Shown here one piece after another: positions 16,606-21,705 of a stretch of 21,705 bases of DNA. The position numbers were made by a program, and so were the translations under genes. Under the pieces are notes generated by a model. It did not search any database. It saw only the letters and a program-made list of their open reading frames with translations, and was not told the DNA's origin. The first letter of the stretch is position 1; the number at the start of each line of letters is the position of its first letter. Source of the DNA: a bacterium (GTDB lineage: Bacteria > CBDUZB01 > JAGLHV01); the NCBI GenBank assembly GCA_023132075.1, contig JAGLYT010000003.1, forward strand, positions 1 to 21,705, given 5' to 3'.

Positions 16606-16705
16606 AAGTACTCAAAATAGTTTTTGGTCATTTTTTCATTTATTATAGCAATTATCGGATAATTTAAGTAAATTCAATTATTTCAATTGCCCAGAGGAAA
16701 AACTC

Positions 16706-17824
16706 TTGAAATTTTGGTTAAAATGTGTTTTAGTTGTTTTTGTCGGATTAATTATAATTGCAGGTTTTTTTAAAGTTCTTGCCGGAAAACTTATTTACAA
16801 TTTAACGGTAAAAAATATTCCGGAATTAACCAATACAACAATTGACTTAAAAAGCGTTAATGTTTGTTTTCTCAAAGGAAGAGTATCTTTTAATGAATTG
16901 GCTATTAGTGATTCGGCAGATTCTTCTGCAAAAACTATACTTTTTGTTAAAAAACTCCGGATAAATATTGGTCTTTTCTCTCTCTTGAAGGGAAATCCTC
17001 TTTTTCAGGAGATATTTTTTCATCACCCGATAATAAATATTGAACATCCGAGATTTAATGAGATTTTTTCTTGTTTAACAGGAGCAATTGAAACAAAAAA
17101 TGCTGAAGAAATAAAAAACATTTCTTCTCCGTTATCGATTCCTTTAACTATAGAAAAAATTATTTTAAAAAAAGGAAAGCTTGTTTTCAACGATTATCCG
17201 GATGAAAAACAATCTTTATTAATTAACAATTTAGACTGTTTAGTTAAAAATATAAATGTAAAAAATTCAGGAGTAAAATTTAGTTTAAAAGGGGAATTTC
17301 CTTCGTCTCCCAAAGGAAATATTTTCTGTAAAGGGGAGTTTCTTACGGTTGATCAAAAAGTAAATTTAACCGGTGAAATTCAAGCTAAAAATATCTTTTT
17401 ACCTTATTTTAATTCGTTCTTTGAGCCTAATTGCAATTTTAATATAAAAAATGGTATTCTACAATTGCATTCCATTATCCAATGTCAAAATGACTGGGTA
17501 GTTTCCAGCAATTTAGTTACTCTGGAAAATTTACACATTAGTTTCGGGGATGGAATGACGAAAACACAGAAAATTTTCGGTTTACCGGTAAAAATTGTAA
17601 CTGATTTTTTTAAAACCGATAAAATTTCTTTTAATTTACCAATAAGCGGGGATATTCGGGATCCGCAATTTGGTTTTTCCACGGCAATCAGTCAAATGCT
17701 TTTAAAAGCATTTAAAGATAAATTTAAAGACAGCACCGCTAAAACTCTTTCTGTAAAGATGGGTAGAAAAATTGGCGGAAAAATTGATAATCTTTTTAGA
17801 GAAATTTTTTATTTAAAAAAATAG
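16706..17824 (+). CDS. AsmA/DUF748-like envelope protein
   Basis: A 372-residue protein with one N-terminal membrane anchor (about residues 5-24) and a long beta-rich remainder predicted outside the cytoplasm. The pattern after the anchor (NTTIDLKSVNVCFLKG, then SFNELAISD, VKKLRINIGLFSLLKG, FFHHPIINIEHP) is the repeating 'layer, linker, anchor' style of AsmA-like and DUF748 proteins. These belong to the bridge-like group implicated in lipid traffic or envelope assembly in diderm bacteria. It is much shorter than TamB or full AsmA. The start is TTG at 16706: AGAGGA lies 7 bases upstream, and the anchor begins right after. The stop is only 8 bases before tRNA-Met, so the tRNAs are probably in the 3' part of the same transcript. 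The exact role is unknown. Confidence 0.7.
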   Translation: MKFWLKCVLVVFVGLIIIAGFFKVLAGKLIYNLTVKNIPELTNTTIDLKSVNVCFLKGRVSFNELAISDSADSSAKTILFVKKLRINIGLFSLLKGNPLFQEIFFHHPIINIEHPRFNEIFSCLTGAIETKNAEEIKNISSPLSIPLTIEKIILKKGKLVFNDYPDEKQSLLINNLDCLVKNINVKNSGVKFSLKGEFPSSPKGNIFCKGEFLTVDQKVNLTGEIQAKNIFLPYFNSFFEPNCNFNIKNGILQLHSIIQCQNDWVVSSNLVTLENLHISFGDGMTKTQKIFGLPVKIVTDFFKTDKISFNLPISGDIRDPQFGFSTAISQMLLKAFKDKFKDSTAKTLSVKMGRKIGGKIDNLFREIFYLKK

Positions 17825-17832
17825 GAAATTAT

Positions 17833-17909
17833 GGCGGTGTAGCTCAGTCTGGCAGAGCAGGCGGCTCATACCCGCTATGTCGGGGGTTCAAATCCCTCCG
17901 CCGCTACCA
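17833..17909 (+). tRNA. tRNA-Met (anticodon CAT), probably elongator
   Basis: A 77-base cloverleaf with encoded CCA. Anticodon CAT sits in a 7-base loop closed by GGCGG/CCGCT. The anticodon stem lacks the three consecutive G-C pairs of initiator tRNA and the acceptor starts with a G-U pair rather than a mismatch, so it is not the initiator. tRNA-Ile2 with a modified CAT anticodon cannot be fully excluded. Confidence 0.93.
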
Positions 17910-17920
17910 AAAGAAAGATA

Positions 17921-17948
17921 TTGTATACTTAATAAAAATTGATATAAT
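17921..17948 (+). promoter_or_regulatory. Possible promoter for tRNA-Val
   Basis: TTGTAT (17921-17926), a 16-base spacer and a consensus TATAAT (17943-17948) end only 8 bases before the mature tRNA-Val 5' end. Transcription would start almost at the tRNA itself. Confidence 0.45.
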
Positions 17949-17956
17949 ATAAATTC

Positions 17957-18031
17957 GGGCGGGTAGCTTAGAGGGATAGCGCTGCCCTTACAAGGCAGAG
18001 GTCGGAGGTTCGAGTCCTCTCCCGCCCACCA
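17957..18031 (+). tRNA. tRNA-Val (anticodon TAC)
   Basis: A 75-base cloverleaf with acceptor GGGCGGG/CCCGCCC, discriminator A and encoded CCA. The anticodon loop CTTACAA, closed by CTGCC/GGCAG, gives TAC. Confidence 0.96.
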
Positions 18032-18091
18032 ATAAAAATGGATAAGCAGTATTTATTTTATAATTAAATAAAAATGTACCTTTTAAAAAAA

Positions 18092-18170
18092 GGGGACGTG
18101 GTGTAGCCTGGTTTATCACGCTGCCCTGTCAAGGCAGAGATCGCGAGTTCGAATCTCGTCGTCCCCGCCA
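18092..18170 (+). tRNA. tRNA-Asp (anticodon GTC)
   Basis: A 79-base cloverleaf with acceptor GGGGACG/CGTCCCC, discriminator G as expected for tRNA-Asp, and encoded CCA. The anticodon loop CTGTCAA gives GTC. Its anticodon stem matches that of the neighbouring tRNA-Val. Confidence 0.96.
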
Positions 18171-18173
18171 GTT

Positions 18174-18211
18174 AAAAAAGGGTCAGAGTAATTTTCTCTC
18201 TGACCCTTTTT
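18174..18211. terminator. Bidirectional intrinsic terminator after the tRNA cluster
   Basis: A 9-base-pair stem GGGTCAGAG (18180-18188) / CTCTGACCC (18198-18206) is flanked by six As on the left and five Ts on the right, so it can end plus-strand tRNA transcription and also minus-strand transcription from the methyltransferase side. Confidence 0.9.
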
Positions 18212-18235
18212 ATTATTTTTTTTCACTCAATGCTT

Positions 18236-18345
18236 ACCCCCCAAATACGGATAACACATTTATCCTTAATTTATTATGATATTTTACGCTCAGAATAGTC
18301 TTTAGTTCTTCAATCTGCCCTTCAAGGTTTATTACCGTATCTTCT
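18236..18345 (-). pseudogene. Possible remnant of a short coding frame
   Basis: Just after the methyltransferase stop, in another frame, about 35 codons are open on the minus strand without a recognisable start. The end reads KLRINVLSVFGG and then stops. The amphipathic helix plus a final '...LSVFGG' recalls the first strand of MNT-type nucleotidyltransferases (…LFGSxARGE), cut just at the active-site motif. This is a weak, purely visual similarity, and chance is a real alternative. Confidence 0.15.
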
Positions 18346-19108
18346 TAGATTTGTTATTTAATACCCAAATTATTCCTTTAGTCTTGACTAATTCTTCTGA
18401 TTCTTTTATTTGATTCTTTACATATTTTTCAAAAAGTCTTATTTTGTCAGAATATTTCTCTTTTAATCTTTCCACGTTTTTTTTAATTATTTTTGTATTA
18501 TAATCATTGATTTCCTTCATTTCCAAGTCCGATTGCATATAATAATCTATTATTTTCAAAGACTGTGATTTAATACACTTTTTTGCTTCAGAGAAAAATA
18601 AATATTTATCGGATTTAAATAATGAATCATCACTCAAAACACAATCGTCAATAATTATAATCCCGTCAGATTTGGTAACCCGCTTCAGTTTTTTAACGGT
18701 AATACCGATATCTCCTAATACTCCTCCTACCGCAGCCATAATAACAAGGTCATATTTTTTGTTTTTGCAAATCATCTTTCTAATATCATTCACTTCAAAT
18801 TTGCAGAGATTACTAACATTATACTTTTTTGCATACTGTTTTGCTTCTTCTATGAATCCACCTATCCCATCAATACCAAGGACATTAAATTTAAAATTCT
18901 TTGCGATTTTTATTGCTATAGAACCCTTTCCACAACCAAGATCTATACAAGATGCTTTGTTTTTTTTATAATTTTTTCCGACTAATTCAACAATTCTTTC
19001 TGATGAAGCACCAATATCCCATAAACCAGACAACATTTCAGGAATAAAGGGCATCATATCAATCGATGCACCTATTGAATAAGCGCATTCAGATATCAAA
19101 TCAGACAT
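18332..19108 (-). CDS. Class I SAM-dependent methyltransferase
   Basis: A 258-residue cytoplasmic methyltransferase. The SAM-binding motif I is CIDLGCGKGSIAIKIA (about 54-69 from the ATG used here), the acidic end of strand 2 is GIDGIGGFIEEAK, motif II is VNDI, and KYDLVIMAAVGGVLG precedes strand 4. The part after about residue 155 is rich in lysine and glutamate and is probably helical. The target is unknown; the general type resembles UbiE/small-molecule methyltransferases rather than rRNA enzymes. I use ATG at 19108 because AGGAG lies 11 bases upstream; a GTG at 19117 is in frame but only 2 bases from that site. It is separated by more than 100 bases from mnmA on one side and ends near the terminator of the tRNA cluster, so it may be an accessory gene inserted next to tRNA genes (inference). 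Confidence 0.82.
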   Translation of the reverse strand: MSDLISECAYSIGASIDMMPFIPEMLSGLWDIGASSERIVELVGKNYKKNKASCIDLGCGKGSIAIKIAKNFKFNVLGIDGIGGFIEEAKQYAKKYNVSNLCKFEVNDIRKMICKNKKYDLVIMAAVGGVLGDIGITVKKLKRVTKSDGIIIIDDCVLSDDSLFKSDKYLFFSEAKKCIKSQSLKIIDYYMQSDLEMKEINDYNTKIIKKNVERLKEKYSDKIRLFEKYVKNQIKESEELVKTKGIIWVLNNKSKKIR

Positions 19109-19240
19109 ATCTATCACTACTCCTGCAAATTTTCTTTCCTCCGGTTAACGGAAACAACAATTATTTATTTTGATTTTTCCGGAATTAAATAGGAACAGCA
19201 ACTATTTATTCAAATTCTATCGGACAACAATTGTTTTACT

Positions 19241-20320
19241 TCAAACAATACCGGTACTTACTATTCTCCCCCCTCCGAGAACCGTATCTTTTTGGTAAAA
19301 AACTACTGCCTGGCCGGGGGTAATTGCCCATTGAGGCCGGTCAAATTTTATTTTCAAATTGCCTTTATCTAAAAGCATAATCGTTGCCGGGGAAGGTGAG
19401 TGACGATAGCGTATCTTTACCTGAGCTTTAAAAGGTAATTTTAATTTGTTTTTACTTATCCAATTGATATTATCCGCAATTAATTCATCCTGATAAACAT
19501 CCTTCTGTTTGCCTACAGTAACGGTATTACCTTCTTTATCAATTTTAATTACATACAACGGGTGCTTATCAGCAATGCCTATTCCCTTACGCTGTCCAAT
19601 AGTATAAAACATAATCCCCTGGTGTTTGCCGATAACTTTACCCTGTTTATTTAAAATATTCCCGGGATTTACTCTCTTCAGTCCCTGTCTTTTGATAAAA
19701 TTTCGATAATCATTATCCGGAATAAAACATATTTCCTGCGATTCTGATTTGATATCTACAGCTAAGTTTAACTCCTGCGCCTTTTGCTTTATCTTTTTTT
19801 TGGAAAAACCGCCCAGAGGCAATAAAATATGTTTAAGTTGTCTTTGTTTTAGCCCGTATAAAACATAAGATTGATCCTTGGTTAAATCCGTTCCTCTTTT
19901 AAGCAAAAATTCTTTTCTTTTTTGGTCGTATTCTATTTGAGCATAATGTCCTGTAGCCAAATAATCGGCATTGAGTTCTTTTGCTTTTTCTAACAACGCA
20001 CCAAATTTTATATATTGATTACACCTTATGCAAGGATTGGGAGTTCTTCCGCATTTATATTCTTTACAAAAATAATTAATTATTTTCTTCCGAAAAAAAT
20101 CCTCCAAATCTACTACATAATGGCTGATCCCTAATTGCTCGGCAACTTTTTTTGCCTTCTCTACTACCCCTTCCCCGCCTCCCCGTCCATCCTGTTCGTA
20201 TTCCCGGCCAATCTGCATAGTAATACCAACAACTTCAAAGTCTTTCTCTTTAAGCAAAACCGCAGTTACCGAAGAATCTACTCCACCGCTCATAGCTACT
20301 ACTACTTTTTTCCCACGCAT
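19241..20320 (-). CDS. mnmA: tRNA-specific 2-thiouridylase MnmA
   Basis: MnmA makes 2-thiouridine at wobble position 34 of tRNA-Lys, -Glu and -Gln, using ATP and persulfide sulfur. The PP-loop is SGGVDSS (11-17), catalytic Cys97 lies in NPCIRCN, Cys198 in SQEICFIP, and LATGHYAQ (121-128) and TKDQSYVLYGL (147-157) are family blocks; QRKGIGIA and the C-terminal beta barrel with AVVFYQ follow. Length is 359, normal. The insertion around 43-50 (DGRGGGEG) is short. The ATG at 20320 has GGAGGG about 14 bases upstream, longer than usual, and an 8-9 bp hairpin lies just before that site. The gene seems to be first in its transcript, after a 428-base spacer. Confidence 0.96.
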   Translation of the reverse strand: MRGKKVVVAMSGGVDSSVTAVLLKEKDFEVVGITMQIGREYEQDGRGGGEGVVEKAKKVAEQLGISHYVVDLEDFFRKKIINYFCKEYKCGRTPNPCIRCNQYIKFGALLEKAKELNADYLATGHYAQIEYDQKRKEFLLKRGTDLTKDQSYVLYGLKQRQLKHILLPLGGFSKKKIKQKAQELNLAVDIKSESQEICFIPDNDYRNFIKRQGLKRVNPGNILNKQGKVIGKHQGIMFYTIGQRKGIGIADKHPLYVIKIDKEGNTVTVGKQKDVYQDELIADNINWISKNKLKLPFKAQVKIRYRHSPSPATIMLLDKGNLKIKFDRPQWAITPGQAVVFYQKDTVLGGGRIVSTGIV

Positions 20321-20342
20321 TTTGTTTGTTTAATCCCTCCAC

Positions 20343-20368
20343 CCTTTTCCTCCCCATCAAGGAAAAGG
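20343..20368 (-). promoter_or_regulatory. Leader hairpin just upstream of the mnmA ribosome binding site
   Basis: CCTTTTCC (20343-20350) pairs with GGAAAAGG (20361-20368), extended by one A-T pair. On the mnmA transcript it ends a few bases before the GGAGGG ribosome binding site. It could affect translation start, but has no T run and so is not a terminator for either strand. Confidence 0.4.
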
Positions 20369-20438
20369 AAAACAGACAAATTTATTGCCAAACGAAATTA
20401 TAAACTTATACATAAATACACATTAGATTAAACTACTG

Positions 20439-20467
20439 TCTAAAATAGGCAAATTTTAACAAGTCAA
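20439..20467 (-). promoter_or_regulatory. Weak promoter candidate for mnmA
   Basis: On the minus strand TTGACT (20462-20467), a 17-base spacer and TTTAGA (20439-20444). The -35 is good, the -10 poor. It would give a leader of about 110 bases containing the hairpin at 20343-20368. Confidence 0.35.
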
Positions 20468-20638
20468 CCCTTATACACAAAAACGGTGTTCCTGATTTAA
20501 ATATATTTTTATCGAAAACCGGGCTTTTCCAAGAAATTACACTGGCAGGATTACTGAAAAACACAAACTTGATAGCAACAAACTCTGAAAACCAAAAATC
20601 TAAAAAATCAACTCATTCTTTATATTTTATGACTCTTT

Positions 20639-20746
20639 TCACACAAGTTTCTTATAAGAATCCTGCAGAAATTTAGATAAATTTTTAAGCTTAACTACGG
20701 ACTGAATACCTTCAATACCGGTATGGACAAACAGAAAGAAAACCAT
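20639..20746 (-). CDS. Possible small ORF of 35 codons following the lipoprotein gene
   Basis: An ATG at 20746, two bases after the lipoprotein stop, opens a 35-codon frame (begins MVFFLFVHTGIEG, ends YKKLV). The N-terminus is hydrophobic and the C-terminus basic. There is no ribosome binding site, so translation would depend on coupling to the lipoprotein gene. I do not recognise it, and chance is likely enough. Confidence 0.2.
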   Translation of the reverse strand: MVFFLFVHTGIEGIQSVVKLKNLSKFLQDSYKKLV

Positions 20747-20748
20747 TT

Positions 20749-21591
20749 TTACTTAAAAACCCAATCCTTTTTTCCCTTTTGCATGTTTTCTAAAGCTGTT
20801 TTTTTTATATTTATAATTTCTTCCCCGTCTGCTTCCAATAATCGAAGTCCCTCATAATCGAAAAATTTATATTTACCACAGACATTATAAACTGTTTCCA
20901 TTAATAATTCTAAAAACTCATCCCACATATAATCCGAAGAACTTTTACTTTCTTCCGCTTCCAGTTTACATTCAAAAACAACTAATTCATCATCTTCTTC
21001 TTTTTTACTTATAGCATTTATGTAAAACTTAGGCACAGAAAGATTCTGCTGATTGATTTGGGCATTAAGCCGTTGAACCATTTGCGCAGATAAAAAACCG
21101 GGGAACTTAATCTCCGAAAAAGAAAAATCATCTTTTTCCCAGAAATCCTGAGGAACTATTTCTAAAACCAATCTATTAAAGTAATCTTCCTGAGATATAT
21201 ATCTAAAAAAAGATTTTTTAATGTCATCTATATATCTGACAAAGGAAACATCTACCTCGGAAACAGTATCCCTGCAGATAATTACAAAAAAATCTAAGGG
21301 CGCATCTGTACTTAAACAAACCCGGGTTACAGTTAAAAAAATCCTGTCTATTTTATTTTTTGCTTCTTTAGTAAAATAAAAATTTTCTTCGATTAAATTG
21401 TCCAACACTATACCAACGCTCAGCGTTTCCCCTGTAATCTTTACTTCCACATCTAAATCATAGTTTTCCTTACATATTTTTATTATTGATTCTGAGACTT
21501 TTTCCCGGGGAAAAGTAGGTGTACAGGCGGTAATACCCAACATCAAAAAACCACAAATTAATAGATAAATTAATTCTCTTTTTCCATTCAT
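20749..21591 (-). CDS. Uncharacterised lipoprotein
   Basis: A 280-residue secreted protein of unknown function. The N-terminus is MNGKRELIYLL followed by a hydrophobic stretch and the lipobox GITAC, with Cys23 as the lipidated residue. No catalytic motif is visible. The mature part alternates charged helices and beta strands (VDVEVKITGETLSVGIVL-like strand near residue 50, then FLTVTRVCLST, FFVIICRDT) and may be a two-domain fold of the sort seen in envelope accessory proteins. I use ATG at 21591, four bases after the preceding gene's stop; an ATG at 21633 is in frame but would overlap that gene by 38 bases and would put 14 polar residues before the signal peptide. The position directly after ftsH suggests co-transcription, not necessarily a shared function. 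Confidence 0.75.
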   Translation of the reverse strand: MNGKRELIYLLICGFLMLGITACTPTFPREKVSESIIKICKENYDLDVEVKITGETLSVGIVLDNLIEENFYFTKEAKNKIDRIFLTVTRVCLSTDAPLDFFVIICRDTVSEVDVSFVRYIDDIKKSFFRYISQEDYFNRLVLEIVPQDFWEKDDFSFSEIKFPGFLSAQMVQRLNAQINQQNLSVPKFYINAISKKEEDDELVVFECKLEAEESKSSSDYMWDEFLELLMETVYNVCGKYKFFDYEGLRLLEADGEEIINIKKTALENMQKGKKDWVFK

Positions 21592-21595
21592 AAAT

Positions 21596-21705
21596 CTATT
21601 TTCTTTTTCCTTCTTGTTCTTTCCCGAATTCATTAAATATTGATTCTATTTCGTCATAGTCTAATTCTTCTTTTTTCAATAATTCAGCAGCAAACCTATC
21701 CAAAA
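21596..21705 (-). CDS. ftsH: Probable 3' end of ftsH (cut by window edge)
   Basis: The last 35 codons of a gene entering from the right edge. They read LDRFAAELLKKEELDYDEI and on to a polar KEQEGKRK tail and stop at 21596. The pattern 'A..LL.KE.L...EI..I' is the conserved C-terminal helix of the membrane AAA+ metalloprotease FtsH (family: a..LlekEtLdgeEi..il). With only 35 residues and no ATPase or HExxH motif in view, this is a tentative call. Confidence 0.55.
   Translation of the reverse strand, partial: LDRFAAELLKKEELDYDEIESIFNEFGKEQEGKRK

Larger units (their letters stand above)
16221..16705. other. Divergent intergenic region
   Basis: This 485-base AT-rich spacer lies between the diverging GGDEF gene and the AsmA-like gene. 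It contains one promoter on each strand (listed separately) and, between them, a perfect 14-base palindrome at 16441-16454 (TATTCAATTGAATA) that could be an operator. I see no coding region, RNA gene or riboswitch in it. Confidence 0.6.
20321..20748. other. Intergenic region between lipoprotein gene and mnmA
   Basis: A 428-base AT-rich spacer. It holds a hairpin next to the mnmA ribosome binding site (20343-20368), a weak minus-strand promoter candidate (20439-20467), a 12-base palindrome at 20649-20660 (TTCTTATAAGAA), a 10-base one at 20715-20724, and a 35-codon minus-strand frame (20639-20746). I see no RNA gene or terminator with a convincing T run. Confidence 0.5.

Noticed and set aside
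17957-18170. Nearly identical anticodon arms of tRNA-Val and tRNA-Asp as a sign of recent duplication or anticodon shift
   Set aside because: The acceptor, D and T arms differ widely, and CTGCC/GGCAG anticodon stems are common in both tRNA types.
18092-19240. Phage or island attachment site at the tRNA-Asp 3' end
   Set aside because: I found no repeat of the tRNA 3' end further along and no integrase gene in the window.
19118-19240. Short imperfect direct repeats (ACAACAATTATTTATT / ACAGCAACTATTTATT)
   Set aside because: Only two or three imperfect AT-rich copies without regular spacing; not a CRISPR array or a clear operator set.

Overview
This is an AT-rich bacterial chromosome segment, almost entirely housekeeping genes and almost all on the minus strand. 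Both edges cut genes: glyS on the left and what looks like the 3' end of ftsH on the right. The order phoH-pgpH-ybeY-dgkA-(...)-recO-glyQ-glyS, preceded by hisS-aspS, is the arrangement known from Firmicutes and several deep-branching low-GC phyla. An AsmA-like envelope protein and a TTG-started lipid/envelope gene set fit a diderm. I suspect a low-GC diderm candidate phylum (Atribacterota-like), but the sequence alone does not settle this.

Layout in the direction of minus-strand transcription, right to left. The ftsH tail and an unknown lipoprotein gene (21596-21705 and 20749-21591) are followed by a 428-bp spacer, then mnmA (19241-20320) and a small class I methyltransferase (18332-19108). 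A bidirectional terminator separates these from a plus-strand unit: an AsmA-like protein (16706-17824) followed closely by tRNA-Met(CAT), tRNA-Val(TAC) and tRNA-Asp(GTC). A divergent intergenic region (16221-16705) carries one good sigma-70-type promoter in each direction. The minus-strand one drives a REC-GAF-GGDEF diguanylate cyclase (14769-16220), which ends at one or two intrinsic terminators.

A 465-residue protein (13093-14490) comes next. It has the motifs of an archaeo-eukaryotic-type primase, with a four-cysteine C-terminal domain resembling the iron-sulfur domain of PriL. It is the most unusual item in the window. After it, a nearly gapless run of genes reaches the left edge: a TIM-barrel sugar isomerase/epimerase, hisS, aspS, phoH, a short pgpH, ybeY, an undecaprenol kinase-PAP2 fusion, two tandem CNNM/CBS membrane proteins, recO, glyQ and glyS. 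Many of these overlap by 4-20 bases or use GTG/TTG starts with strong ribosome binding sites, as expected of a translationally coupled operon.

Functionally the long run combines translation (HisRS, AspRS, GlyRS, YbeY), RNA/ribosome quality control (PhoH, YbeY), cyclic dinucleotide turnover (PgpH), undecaprenyl-phosphate supply (the kinase-PAP2 fusion), probable divalent cation homeostasis (the CNNM pair) and DNA repair (RecO). The essential GTPase gene era, which usually sits just before recO in this order, is absent; the two CNNM genes occupy its place.
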